NCBI GenBank assembly: GCA_041617635.1
Contig: JBFJOO010000004.1
Location: 1-64,000, forward strand
Source: JAABRB01 sp041617635
GTDB taxonomy: Bacteria > Pseudomonadota > Gammaproteobacteria > Burkholderiales > SG8-39
Direction: 5' to 3'
DNA length: 64,000 nt
This document shows positions 16,858 through 26,528 of this stretch, piece after piece (the first letter of the stretch is position 1; every line of letters begins with the position of its first letter). Under the pieces are notes generated by a model. That model had not been told where the DNA came from. It did no database searches and was given only the letters and a program-made list of their open reading frames with translations. A program made the translations under genes and the position numbers.

Positions 16858-19212
16858 CTAGCGCGCCGGCCAGACTTCCCGCCAGTATCTGCGCTCGCTC
16901 GCGCGCTCGCTCCCGATGGTCAGACCTCGCGGACCGAGCTCGAGCGAGATGGCCCCGTCGAGATCGGTGCGCCAGCGCCGGGCGCCGGCGTAGCGCGCGA
17001 AGACGTCTGCTTTCGGATGGCCGAACCGGTTGCCGTAACCCACCGCGAACACCGCGTGCTCGGCACCGATCGCGGCGACGAACCGCGGCGTGGACGAGGT
17101 GCGGCTGCCGTGGTGCGGTACCAGCGCAACGCGCGCCTTGAGCGCCTGCCCGCTCGCGAGCAGCGCCGCCTCATCGCGCGCCTCGATGTCGCTCGTGAGC
17201 AGGATGGCGCCTTGCGCCGTCTGGACCCGCAGTACGCAGCTCCGCGTGTTCGGCTTCGCCCGCGATTCGGCATGGCGCTCGGCGGGCGGATGCAGGATCG
17301 CGAACTCCACCCCATCCCAGGTCCAGCGCTGGCCCGCGTAGCACGGCAGCCGATACGGCACGAGATCGCGAACCGGGTGACCATGACTCACCGAGGACAG
17401 GAGGAGGCGGGCCGGGATCGATCGCACCACGCTCGCGGCACCTCCCGAGTGGTCGGCGTCCTCGTGGGTGACGACGATCGCATCCAGCGCGGTGATCCCT
17501 ACGCCGCGCAGGAAGGGCACGACGACCCGCTCGCCGGCATCGGCCCGGGGCCCGTACGCCGGGCCGGAATCGTAGAGGAGCGCATGGTGGGTGGTGCGCA
17601 CCACAGCGGCGAGTCCCTGCCCGACGTCCAGAAACGTGACCCGGGCCACGCCCGGCGCGAGCGGCGCGGGCGCGACGCCGAAGAGCGGCAGGAGGAGAAG
17701 CGCCCCCGCGTAGCGCGCGGGCGCGCCGCGTGGCAGGAGGATCCATGCGATGCCGATGAGCGCGAGGGGCACCGTCCACCCCACCGGGGCGTGCTGTTGC
17801 CACACCGCGCCCGGCAGTCCGGCGAGCCAGCCGATGATCACCATGAGCCCTTCAAACACCCAATGCGCGAGCCGCGCAAGCGCGTCGCCCGGCCAGAGCG
17901 CGCTCGCGAGCGCAACAGGCGTCACGACGAAGCTCACCACGGGAATCGCCACGGCGTTCGCGATCGGCGAGACCAGCGAGACCTGCTTGAAGAGCACCAG
18001 CAGGAGCGGCGCGAGACCGAGCGTCACCGCCCACTGCATGCGCGCCCAGGCCCGCAGCCAATCCACGCTGCGATACGCGTCGGCACCCGAGTAGAAGATC
18101 GCGGCGACGGCACCGAACGAAAGCCAGAATCCCGGCGAGATCACCGCCCACGGGTCGGCGATCAGGACCGCGAGCAGCGCGAGGCTCAACACCTTGGACG
18201 CCGACTGCATCCGGTCGAGCCACAGCGCGGCCGCGGCGACGCCAACCATGTAGAGCGTTCGCTGGGCAGGGATAGCGAAGCCCGCAAGCAGACAGTAGGC
18301 GAGCGCGCCGGCGAATCCCGCGACGGCGGCGGCCTTGCGCGCCGGAAGCCGCAGGGCAAGCGTCGCCGAGCGGCGCCACGACCAGAAAGCGGCGAGCGCA
18401 ACAAGCCCCGACACCATCGTGACGTGCAGCCCGGAGATGCTCATCAGGTGATTGACCCCGGTCCGCGTGAACAGTCGCCAGTCCTCCGCCCCGATGGCAC
18501 GCTGATCGCCGATCGCAAGGGCGATGAGGACGCCGGCATAACGATGATCGGGGAGATCGCGCCGGAACTTCTCGCGCAGGCGCTCCCGCAGGCGCTCGAT
18601 CGCGTAAGCGGGCCGCGGGACGAAATCGGCCGTCCGGAGCGCCACTCCGCGCGGGGAAACGTAACCGGTCGCACCGATGTTCCGTTCGAGCAGCCACGCC
18701 TCGTAGTCGAACCCGTGCGGATTGATCAGCCCATGCGGCCGGCGCAGACGCGTCGTGAATTGCCAGCGCTCGCCCGCCCGGAGGGGCGCGACGACCTCGA
18801 ATTCGTCAGTCGTCAGCCCGTTGTACCAGGTGAGCAAAACCCGCTTGGGCACCCGCGCGGCCGCGGGTTCCGCGCGCTCCACGTCGAATTCGAAGCGCAC
18901 ACCATGCTCGAAGGACTGCGGAAGACTGGCGACGACACCGGTGAGAGCGATGTCCTGCCCTTCCGATCGACGATCCAGCCAGTCCGCCAACCGCCACGCT
19001 GCCGTGCCGGCGGCCCACGCGATTCCGATCGCGAATGCCGCCAATCCGCCGAGCGCGCGCGCGCGCCAGCCGCGCGGATTCCGCCGCAGCGCGACCAGCC
19101 AGGCAAGCGCTGCGGCGATTGCGACTGCCCCCACCCAAACGACGGAAGGCAACGCCGGCATCCGCTGAAGCAGCCAGACGCCGGCCGCAAACGCCAGGAC
19201 TCCGAAGCGCAT
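16858..19212 (-). CDS. comEC: DNA internalisation/competence protein ComEC/Rec2
   Basis: ComEC forms the inner-membrane channel for transforming DNA. The protein of about 784 residues has the N-terminal membrane and DUF4131 region, the Competence domain with many hydrophobic segments (including GVNHLMSISGLHVTMVSGL), and a C-terminal metallo-beta-lactamase domain with VTFLDVGQGLA and the metal motif THEDADHSGG. The ATG at 19210-19212 (MRFGVLAFAAG) is preferred to a TTG at 19249-19251, which would add 13 residues. No other uptake gene is in the window. Confidence 0.93.
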   Translation of the reverse strand: MRFGVLAFAAGVWLLQRMPALPSVVWVGAVAIAAALAWLVALRRNPRGWRARALGGLAAFAIGIAWAAGTAAWRLADWLDRRSEGQDIALTGVVASLPQSFEHGVRFEFDVERAEPAAARVPKRVLLTWYNGLTTDEFEVVAPLRAGERWQFTTRLRRPHGLINPHGFDYEAWLLERNIGATGYVSPRGVALRTADFVPRPAYAIERLRERLREKFRRDLPDHRYAGVLIALAIGDQRAIGAEDWRLFTRTGVNHLMSISGLHVTMVSGLVALAAFWSWRRSATLALRLPARKAAAVAGFAGALAYCLLAGFAIPAQRTLYMVGVAAAALWLDRMQSASKVLSLALLAVLIADPWAVISPGFWLSFGAVAAIFYSGADAYRSVDWLRAWARMQWAVTLGLAPLLLVLFKQVSLVSPIANAVAIPVVSFVVTPVALASALWPGDALARLAHWVFEGLMVIIGWLAGLPGAVWQQHAPVGWTVPLALIGIAWILLPRGAPARYAGALLLLPLFGVAPAPLAPGVARVTFLDVGQGLAAVVRTTHHALLYDSGPAYGPRADAGERVVVPFLRGVGITALDAIVVTHEDADHSGGAASVVRSIPARLLLSSVSHGHPVRDLVPYRLPCYAGQRWTWDGVEFAILHPPAERHAESRAKPNTRSCVLRVQTAQGAILLTSDIEARDEAALLASGQALKARVALVPHHGSRTSSTPRFVAAIGAEHAVFAVGYGNRFGHPKADVFARYAGARRWRTDLDGAISLELGPRGLTIGSERASERRYWREVWPAR

Positions 19213-19430
19213 CGGCCGACTCGTCACTTGGACGATCCAGCAACGCTCCAACCCCGCGCTTGGTTGAACGCGCGCGATTCGAGCGCCCGCTTACACGGGC
19301 ATGCCGGGTGACGATTGCGGCGGCGGGCACGCTGGCGTGCGGCCCGAAGCTGTAGAATCGCTCGCCCCGGATCGCGTTCGAGGGCGGGCGCGTGCGGCTG
19401 GCCGAGAACGCCACATCACATGTCGCGCTG

Positions 19431-19979
19431 ATGCCACGCAAGTACTTCCGCAAATACCTCCCCAGCCACGAGCAGGTCCGCGAGAACCGGTATATCGGCT
19501 GGTTCGGAAGGTTCCTCCAGCACCCCAATCTCTGGCACTTGAACCGCGCGTCGGTCTCGGGAGGGGTCGCAATCGGCATGTTCGCCGGCCTGATCCCAGG
19601 GCCGTTGCAGATGCTGACCGCGGCGCTCCTCTCCATTCTGCTGCGCGTGAATCTGCCGGTCGCGCTGATCACGACCCTCTACACGAATCCGTTCACCATC
19701 GTCCCGCTGTACGTCGTCGCCTACTACCTGGGCAGCCTGCTCACCGGCGTCTCGGCCGGTGGGGTGGTCAGGCCGCCTGAGTTCGACTGGTCGGCGATCG
19801 GCGCGTCCATCAAGACGCTCGCGGAATGGTCGCTGTCGCTCGGCCCGCCCCTCGCGATCGGGCTCGTGGCGCTTGCCCTGTCGCTCGCCGCGATCGGCTG
19901 GCTGCTCGTCCAGGTCGCCTGGCGCGCATGGGTGATCACGCAGTGGCGCCGGCGCCGGTCGCGGCGCCCGCCCGGCTGA
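19431..19979 (+). CDS. DUF2062 membrane protein
   Basis: The 182-residue protein starts at ATG 19431 (MPRKYFRKYLPS) and shows the DUF2062 pattern: HPNLWHLNRASVSGGVAIGMFAGLIPG followed by hydrophobic helices and a TNPFTIVPLY segment. Three or four membrane segments are likely. Function unknown; such genes often sit near comEC and lolCD in betaproteobacteria. It is convergent with lolD, 9 nt apart. Confidence 0.85.
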   Translation: MPRKYFRKYLPSHEQVRENRYIGWFGRFLQHPNLWHLNRASVSGGVAIGMFAGLIPGPLQMLTAALLSILLRVNLPVALITTLYTNPFTIVPLYVVAYYLGSLLTGVSAGGVVRPPEFDWSAIGASIKTLAEWSLSLGPPLAIGLVALALSLAAIGWLLVQVAWRAWVITQWRRRRSRRPPG

Positions 19980-19988
19980 CGCCCCCGC

Positions 19989-20693
19989 TCACGCCCGGTC
20001 CGGAGCCAGGCATCCGTCCTGCAGGCGCAATATGCGGTCGGCGCGTGCCGCAAGCGCCGGCTCGTGGGTGACGATGACGTAACTCGTCCGGTAGGTCCGG
20101 TTCAGCGCGAGCATGAGCTCGAAAACCGTGGTGGCCGTGCGGCGGTCGAGATTGCCGGTCGGCTCGTCGGCCAGCACGCAAGCGGGACGGGTGACGAGCG
20201 CGCGCGCGACCGCCGCGCGCTGCCGCTCGCCTCCGGAGAGCTGGCCGGGCGTGTGGTGGAGCCTTTCGCCGAGCCCCACGTCGCGCAGCACGGACGCGGC
20301 GCGGTCCCGCGCCTCCTCGGGCGGCATCCGTCGGATGCGCAGCGGCATGGCGACGTTCTCCAGTGCGCTGAACTCCATCAGGAGGTGGTGGAACTGTTAG
20401 ACGAAACCCAGCGCCGCGTTACGCAGCCGACCGCGCTCGACGTCGGACAGTGAAGTCATCGACTTGCCGAGAATCTCCACCTCGCCGCCGGTCGCGCTGT
20501 CGAGCCCCCCGAGCAGGTGCAGGAGCGTGCTTTTTCCCGATCCCGACGCACCGACGATGGCGACGACCTCGCCGGTCGCGATCTGCATGTCCACCCCCAG
20601 CAGCACCGGCAACGGGAGGCGACCCTCGGTATAGGTCTTCTTCAATCCCCGGCACGCCAACACCGGTGTTTCGCCGCGCGCCGCCTCACTCAT
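19989..20693 (-). pseudogene. lolD: Lipoprotein-releasing ABC transporter ATPase with an in-frame stop
   Basis: LolD powers release of lipoproteins from the inner membrane. The frame matches LolD throughout: Walker A GASGSGKS, signature LSGGERQRAAVARAL, Walker B CVLADEPTGNLD, and H-loop VTHEP. At codon 99 (20397-20399) a TAA interrupts it; the family there reads GFVYQFHHLL, so Tyr TAC/TAT has become TAA next to the Q-loop. The frame is the same on both sides. Without readthrough the product is a 98-residue fragment, and restart at ATG 20376-20378 would lack Walker A. LolD is normally essential, so sequencing error, a second copy or suppression must be considered. Confidence 0.85.
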
Positions 20694-21933
20694 AGCGCAG
20701 CGCTTCGGCGGGTCTGACGCGCGCCGCGCGCCAGCTCGGATAGAGCGTGGCGAGAAAGCCGAGCGTGAGCGAGACGGCGGAAATCGCGATCACGTCGCCG
20801 CGCTGCAGGTCGGAGGGGAGCTCGTTGATCAGGTACACCTCCTTCGACAGGAACTGTATGCTGAGCAGCTGCTCGAGCGCCGGCACCACGACATCGATGT
20901 TGAGCGCGAGCGCGACCCCGCCCGCCACACCGAGCGCCGTGCCGAGCACGCCGATCACCGCCCCCTGGACAACGAAGATCTGCATGATGCTCCCGGGCGT
21001 CGCGCCCAGCGTCCGCAAGATGGCGATGTCGGCCTGTTTGTCCGTCACCGCCATCACGAGGGTCGAGACCATGTTGAATGCCGCCACCGCAACGATCAGG
21101 GTCAGGATGATGAACATCATCGTCTTCTCGATCTGCACGGCGCGGAAGAAATTGGCGTGGCTGCGCGTCCAGTCGCTCACGTAGACGTCGGGCCCGAGGC
21201 TTTGCATGATGTCGCGTCCCACTGAGCGTGCCTGGAACAGGTCGTCCAGCTTCAGTCGCACGCCCGAGACGTCCTCGCCCAGCCGATACAGGCGCTGCGC
21301 GTCCTGCAAGTGGACGAGCGCGAGGCCATTGTCGTACTCGAAGAAGCCGACTTCGAACACGCCCACCACCCTGAATTGCTTCAACCGGGGGATCACGCCC
21401 GCCGGCGTGACCAGGCCCTGCGGCGCGATGAGCGTGACCTGGTCGCCGGGGAACACGCGCAGCGCGCGCGCAAGATCGGTGCCGAGCACGATGCCGAACT
21501 CGCCCGGCTTGAGCGCCGAGAGCGCGCCGGCAAACGTCTTGGACGCGAGCTCGGCGACGCGACTCTCCAGATCGGGAACGATGCCGCGCACGAGCGCGCC
21601 ACGCACCGCCTCGCCGTTGGCGAGGAGCCCCTGACCGTTCACGAACGGCGCCGCTGCGAGCACGTGCGGCAACCGGGCGCTGCGCTCCGCCACACCGCGC
21701 CAATCGGCCAGTTCGTTGTTGGGCCCTGTGATCTGGACGTGTGACGCGACGCTGAGGATGCGCGAGCGCACTTCCTTCTGGAAGCCGTTCATCACCGACA
21801 GCACGACGATCAGCGCGGCCACGCCGAGCGCGATGCCGAGCATCGAAGCAGCCGAGATGAACGAGATGAAGTGGTTGCGCCGCTTGGCTCGCGTATAACG
21901 CAGGCCCACCAAGAGCTCGTAGCGCATGTGCAT
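20686..21933 (-). CDS. lolC: Lipoprotein-releasing ABC transporter permease LolC/LolE
   Basis: The 415-residue permease extracts lipoproteins for LolA. It has an N-terminal membrane helix after YTRAKRRNHFISFISAAS, the family signature GVAALIVVLSVMNGFQKEVR, a periplasmic domain (about 50-265), and three C-terminal membrane helices with an FtsX-like region (DIAILRTLGATP). Only one permease gene is present, so it may act as a homodimer (LolF type). Its 3' end overlaps the lolD start by 8 nt. A second ATG two codons in is equally usable. Confidence 0.9.
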   Translation of the reverse strand: MHMRYELLVGLRYTRAKRRNHFISFISAASMLGIALGVAALIVVLSVMNGFQKEVRSRILSVASHVQITGPNNELADWRGVAERSARLPHVLAAAPFVNGQGLLANGEAVRGALVRGIVPDLESRVAELASKTFAGALSALKPGEFGIVLGTDLARALRVFPGDQVTLIAPQGLVTPAGVIPRLKQFRVVGVFEVGFFEYDNGLALVHLQDAQRLYRLGEDVSGVRLKLDDLFQARSVGRDIMQSLGPDVYVSDWTRSHANFFRAVQIEKTMMFIILTLIVAVAAFNMVSTLVMAVTDKQADIAILRTLGATPGSIMQIFVVQGAVIGVLGTALGVAGGVALALNIDVVVPALEQLLSIQFLSKEVYLINELPSDLQRGDVIAISAVSLTLGFLATLYPSWRAARVRPAEALRYE

Positions 21934-22104
21934 CAGCAGCGTTCGCCGCGCACTCGCCCTGGCGCGCGCGACCGGGTCGCCGGCGCGCCCGCGCGCAGCG
22001 CATGCTCGAGGCGAATCTGCCGATCAATACGCATGGCCGCTGAAGTGTGCCATACGCCGGGGCGGTCCGTCGCATTCGCCACCCTGTTAGACTCGTGCGT
22101 CGCA

Positions 22105-23142
22105 ATGAACGTGCACCTGGTCGTTCCCGAGCTGTTTCCTGATCCGGAGCGCGGTGACACGCAGCTTTCGGAGACGCGTGTCGACGCGCTCGAGACGCTG
22201 TTCGCCCGGGGCCGGCGCAGGTCCGGCGCGGGTGCCAGCCTGGAGGCCTGGCTGCTGGACACCTTCTCCGTTGCAAGACAGTCGGACTGGCCGGCCGCAC
22301 CCTATTCGCTCGTTGCGGATGGCGGCCAGCCGAACGGCGCCTGGTGGCTGCGCGCCGACCCGGTCAATCTCAGCGCCGACCGGGATACCGTCCGCGTTTC
22401 AGACACGACGTTCTCGGACCTCGCGCCCGAAGAGACGACCTCGCTCGCCGCGATCCTGAACGCGCATTTCGCGACCGCCGGCATCAGCATTCATCCTCTG
22501 CGGCCCGATCGATGGTACGCGCGCGTCGAAGGCGAGCCGGCGATGACCGTGCCGCCGCTTGCCGACATTCGCGGACAATCCATGCTCGAGCACATGCCGG
22601 GCGGGCCGGACGGCGCGCGCTGGCGCTCGGTCCTGAACGAAATCCAGATGCTCCTGCACGAGCATCCGGTCAATCTGGCCCGCGAGGCGCGTGGTGCACC
22701 GCCCGTGAACGGCCTCTGGCTCTGGGGCGCGGGCCGCATTGCCGGCACGCCCCACGCCGTGTACCAGCGCGTGGTCGCCGATCTTCCGGTCGCGAAAGGA
22801 CTCGCCCTCGCCGCAGGCAAGCGCCATGCTCCGCTGCCCGCCTCCGCGCGCGAGTGGCTCGGCGGTGCCGGCCGGACGGGCGTAGAGGCCCTCGTCCTGG
22901 AGGCGCTGCGCGCGCCGGCGGCCTGCGGCGACATGGCCGCGTGGCGCGCGGGGCTCGAGACACTCGAGCGCCAGTGGTTCGCGCCGCTGCTGGCCGCGCT
23001 TCGCGCCGGAGGGATCGGAATGATCACGCTCTACGCGCCCGGCGCCGCGCGCACCCACGAGACGGAAACGTCGCGGCAGGATCTGCGCTACTTCTGGCGC
23101 CGGCGCAGGCGGCTCGCCGTCTACGCGGCCCATTCGTCGTGA
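22105..23142 (+). CDS. RpfE-like protein upstream of recJ
   Basis: The 345-residue protein starts at ATG 22105 (MNVHLVVPELFPD). It resembles the phosphoglycerate mutase-like/RpfE regulatory family often found next to recJ: it has NGLWLWGAGRIAGTP and ends with RQDLRYFWRRRRRLAVYA. No biochemical role can be read from the sequence. Its stop overlaps the recJ start (GTGA, 23139-23142), so the pair is translationally coupled. Confidence 0.7.
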   Translation: MNVHLVVPELFPDPERGDTQLSETRVDALETLFARGRRRSGAGASLEAWLLDTFSVARQSDWPAAPYSLVADGGQPNGAWWLRADPVNLSADRDTVRVSDTTFSDLAPEETTSLAAILNAHFATAGISIHPLRPDRWYARVEGEPAMTVPPLADIRGQSMLEHMPGGPDGARWRSVLNEIQMLLHEHPVNLAREARGAPPVNGLWLWGAGRIAGTPHAVYQRVVADLPVAKGLALAAGKRHAPLPASAREWLGGAGRTGVEALVLEALRAPAACGDMAAWRAGLETLERQWFAPLLAALRAGGIGMITLYAPGAARTHETETSRQDLRYFWRRRRRLAVYAAHSS

Positions 23143-24836
23143 GCGCGATCACGACCCGCGCCGTTCCGCAGCGCGCGCTCCACATGCTCATTCAGCGCGG
23201 CGTTCATCCCCTGCTGTCGCGCATCCTGGTGGCGCGCGGCGTGCGCAGCGCGGCCGAAATCGAATACGGCCTCGGATCGCTGATTCCACCCGGCGAGATG
23301 AAGAATGCCGAGCAGGCCGGCGAGCTGCTCGCCGATCACATTGCGGCGGGCAAGCGGCTGCTGATCGTCGCCGATTACGATTGCGATGGCGCGACCGCCT
23401 GCGCGGTCGGCGTGCGCGCCCTGCGCGCCATGGGCGCCCGAGTCGATTACCTCGTACCGAATCGCTTCGAGACCGGCTACGGATTGTCGCCGGAGGTCGT
23501 CGATCTCGCGGCACCGCGCGTGCCGGATCTGCTCATCACCGTGGACAACGGGATCGCCAGCGTGGCAGGTGTGGCGGCGGCCCGGCGGCGGGGCATCGCC
23601 ACACTGGTGACCGACCATCACCTGCCCGGAGACACGCTTCCCGATGCCGCCTGCATCGTCGATCCCAATCAGGCGGGCGACGGTTTCCCGAGCAAGTCGA
23701 TCGCCGGCGTGGGCGTCATGTTCTACGTCATGCTCGCCACACGCGCGGCGCTGCGGCGGCGTGGCGCCTTCGCCGCACGCGACGAGCCGAATCTCGCCAG
23801 CGTGCTCGATCTGGTCGCGCTTGGCACGGTGGCCGACGTCGTAAAGCTCGATCACAACAACCGGGTCCTCGTCAGCCAGGGACTCGCGCGAATTCGCGCG
23901 GGACGCATGCAGCCGGGCATCGGCGCGCTATTCGCCGTCGCGGGACGCGATCCGCGGCGCGCCGGAACGTTCGATCTCGGGTTCGCAGTCGGGCCGCGCC
24001 TCAACGCGGCGGGGCGCCTTGCGGACATGGGGCTCGGGATCGAGTGCCTCATCACCGACGATACGGCGAAAGCGCTCAACATCGCGCAGGAGCTCGACGC
24101 GCTCAACCGCGAGCGGCGCGAGCTCGAGGCGAGCATGCAGCGCGACGCCGAAACGCTGCTGGCGGACATCGATGCCGGCCAGGCCGCCGCGGTATGCCTG
24201 TTCGACGCGACCTGGCACCAGGGCGTCGTCGGCCTGCTCGCGTCGCGGGTGAAGGATCGGGTGCATAGACCGGTGTTCGCGTTTGCGCCGTCCGGATCGG
24301 GCGAGTTGCGCGGCTCGGGGCGGTCCGTGCCCGGATTGCACCTGCGCGACGCCCTCGACCTCGTCTCGAAGCGCGCGCCAGGGTTGCTGGTGCGGTTCGG
24401 CGGCCACGCCGCCGCGGCCGGCCTGACGCTGCGCGCGGATGGGCTGGAGGAGTTTCGTGCGGCCATCGAGGCGTCGGTGCGCGAGATGGTGGATCCGGCC
24501 GCACTCTCCCGGACGGTCGAGACCGATGGCTCACTCGAAGTCGCGTACGCGAGCCTCGACGTCGCGCGGATGCTGAGTGGGGAGGTCTGGGGTCAGGGAT
24601 TTCCGCCTCCGCTGTTCCTGGACGATTTCAGCGTGGAGAGCCAGCGGCTCGTCGGGGAGAAGCACTTGAAACTGCGCCTCGCGCGTGCCGGGCAGCGCTT
24701 CAACGCCATGCTCTTTCGGCACGACACCCCGGTCCCAGCAAGCATGCGGGGCGCATACCGGCTCACGGTCGACGAGTTCAACGGCGTGCAATCCCTGCAA
24801 CTCACCGTGGAGCACTGGGAGGACATTCGGACCTGA
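23139..24836 (+). CDS. recJ: Single-stranded-DNA-specific exonuclease RecJ
   Basis: RecJ degrades single-stranded DNA 5' to 3' in recombination and mismatch repair. The 565-residue protein starts with GTG 23139, overlapping the preceding stop. Motifs: DHH-family motif I ADYDCDGATA (Asp79, Asp81, Asp83), motif II TVDNG, motif III TDHHLPG (159-165), and the DHHA1 glycine-rich RFGGHAAAAGLTL, followed by the OB-fold. The length is normal. Confidence 0.96.
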   Translation: MSAITTRAVPQRALHMLIQRGVHPLLSRILVARGVRSAAEIEYGLGSLIPPGEMKNAEQAGELLADHIAAGKRLLIVADYDCDGATACAVGVRALRAMGARVDYLVPNRFETGYGLSPEVVDLAAPRVPDLLITVDNGIASVAGVAAARRRGIATLVTDHHLPGDTLPDAACIVDPNQAGDGFPSKSIAGVGVMFYVMLATRAALRRRGAFAARDEPNLASVLDLVALGTVADVVKLDHNNRVLVSQGLARIRAGRMQPGIGALFAVAGRDPRRAGTFDLGFAVGPRLNAAGRLADMGLGIECLITDDTAKALNIAQELDALNRERRELEASMQRDAETLLADIDAGQAAAVCLFDATWHQGVVGLLASRVKDRVHRPVFAFAPSGSGELRGSGRSVPGLHLRDALDLVSKRAPGLLVRFGGHAAAAGLTLRADGLEEFRAAIEASVREMVDPAALSRTVETDGSLEVAYASLDVARMLSGEVWGQGFPPPLFLDDFSVESQRLVGEKHLKLRLARAGQRFNAMLFRHDTPVPASMRGAYRLTVDEFNGVQSLQLTVEHWEDIRT

Positions 24837-24927
24837 GCCTCGATGTTTCCTCACTCGAGCAGAGACACGCGGTATCCTTGGGCCCCTTACGTGACGCATA
24901 GCCGGAAGCATGCGACTGGAGGCTGGC

Positions 24928-25137
24928 ATGGAGCGCAAGCGCGTCAATTCGAGCCGGATCCGCGCGGTGGGCTACGACCCGCAGGAACGCGTGCTCGAAG
25001 TGGAGTTCAGCGACGGGCGGGTCATCGCCTATGCGGGCGTGTCGCCGGAGATTCACCGCCAGTTCATGGCCGCCCCGTCCCCAAACAGCTTCTTCGAGGA
25101 CAAGATCGAAGAGGATTTTTCACCCCGGAGAGCTTGA
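24928..25137 (+). CDS. KTSC domain protein
   Basis: The 69-residue protein reads MERKRVNSSRIRAVGYDP and contains the KTSC fold pattern VLEVEFSDGRVIAYAGVSPEIHRQFMAAPSPNSFF. KTSC domains occur alone or with RNA-related enzymes; the function is not established. The start at 24928 is set by a GGAGG at 24918-24922; an upstream in-frame ATG at 24910 has no such site. Confidence 0.8.
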   Translation: MERKRVNSSRIRAVGYDPQERVLEVEFSDGRVIAYAGVSPEIHRQFMAAPSPNSFFEDKIEEDFSPRRA

Positions 25138-25267
25138 CCAGGGGCCGACGGCAAGCCCATCCGGGCGCCGCACGGCGGCCGGGCGCCTGCGTGCGGTGCG
25201 TCATGATTCCGCGGCGCGGTTTGGCTACACTCGCGCGCTGCCGCCAAACAATGACAAGACTGACAAG

Positions 25268-26521
25268 ATGCCGCTAATTCGCAAAGTCCTCTCGATGCTC
25301 GGCTCGCGGACGACGCTGCCCTTCCGGGTCGAGTTCGCCGACGGTTCGAGCTATCAGAACGTTCCCGGCGATCCCGCATTCAGCTGCCGGTTCAAGACGC
25401 CCGGTGCGCAATGGAACACCGTGGTGAACGGGCACATCGGTCTCCTCGAGTCGTACTTCGACCAGTCGATCGACATAGAGGGCGATTTCGCTGCGGCGTT
25501 CAGGGTGGCCTACGAGGGGCGCTTCTCGCATCGGCAGACGCTTTCGGTCGCTCTTCGCAACCGCTGGCACGAGTTCCGCTTCTCGAACCGCACGATCGAC
25601 CAGGCGAAGGTCAACGCACGCTTCCACTATGGCTTGGGGGCGGATTTCTACAGCCAGTGGCTCGACCTACCGCTCAGGATGTACACGTGCGCATACTGGA
25701 AAGAGGGGACGCGCACGGTCGAGGAGGCGCAGGCGAACAAGGTCGAGCACGTGTGCCGCAAGATCCTCCTGCAGCCCGGCGAGGACGTGATCGACATCGG
25801 TACCGGCTTCGGCGGCTTCATGTTCCACGCGGTCGAGCGCCACGGCGTGCATGGTACCGCGCTCAACATCACGACCGAGCAGGTGGACTGGCTGCGCGAG
25901 GAGGTCGCGCGCCGCAACCTCACCGACCGCATCCGTGTCCGCGAGGCCGATTTTCGGGAAGTCGATCGCCAGTACGACAAGGTCGTGTCGATCGGTGTGC
26001 TCGAGCATGCGGGCCGCGACCAGGTTCACGAGGTCGTGAAGGCGCACGCGGACTTTCTTAAGCCGGGTGGGCTCGGGATGCTGCACTTCATCGGACACCT
26101 TGGGATGCGGCCCACGGAATTCTACATCCGCAAGCACGTCTTCCCGGGCGGTTGGATCCCCAGCCTCGCCGAGACGATCACCGCGATGGAGGCGTGCGGA
26201 CTCGAGGTGGTGGACATCGAGAATCTGCGCCGCCACTACGCGCTGACGCTTGACGCCTGGTCAGAGCGGTTCGACCGCAACTGGGAGAAGATACGCGCGC
26301 TCGATCCACGCAAGTTCGACGAGCGATTCCGCCGCGTATGGCGTACCTATCTCTACGGCTGCGCGGAGATGTTCCGTTCCGCGCATTGCGACACGAATCT
26401 CTACCAGATCGTTTTCAGCAAGGGCAACATCAACCGCAAGAACTACCCGATGAGCCGTGCCTTCCTGTACGGCGATTCAGGCGGCCAAAGGGCCGTGACG
26501 CCGGTCTCGCGCGCGGCCTAA
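25268..26521 (+). CDS. Cyclopropane-fatty-acid-synthase-like SAM methyltransferase
   Basis: The 417-residue protein belongs to the CFA/mycolic acid methyltransferase family that methylates double bonds in phospholipid acyl chains. It has the hallmark HYGLGADFYSQWLD (120-133) and SAM-binding motif I DVIDIGTGFGGF (173-184), and later VLEHAGRDQ. The start at ATG 25268 is the family-like one. It lies 7 nt before a FAD-dependent oxidoreductase gene. In actinomycetes the same pair (TmsB/TmsA, or BfaB/BfaA) makes 10-methyl fatty acids, the methylene group being added first and then reduced. The same role here is an inference; plain cyclopropane synthesis is the alternative. Confidence 0.85.
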   Translation: MPLIRKVLSMLGSRTTLPFRVEFADGSSYQNVPGDPAFSCRFKTPGAQWNTVVNGHIGLLESYFDQSIDIEGDFAAAFRVAYEGRFSHRQTLSVALRNRWHEFRFSNRTIDQAKVNARFHYGLGADFYSQWLDLPLRMYTCAYWKEGTRTVEEAQANKVEHVCRKILLQPGEDVIDIGTGFGGFMFHAVERHGVHGTALNITTEQVDWLREEVARRNLTDRIRVREADFREVDRQYDKVVSIGVLEHAGRDQVHEVVKAHADFLKPGGLGMLHFIGHLGMRPTEFYIRKHVFPGGWIPSLAETITAMEACGLEVVDIENLRRHYALTLDAWSERFDRNWEKIRALDPRKFDERFRRVWRTYLYGCAEMFRSAHCDTNLYQIVFSKGNINRKNYPMSRAFLYGDSGGQRAVTPVSRAA

Positions 26522-26528
26522 GGCCACG

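Noticed and set aside
23139..24836. A longer RecJ starting near 22344
   Set aside because: The extra part reads as an arginine-rich shadow of the RpfE-like gene; the GTG at 23139 with a GTGA overlap gives the normal RecJ start.
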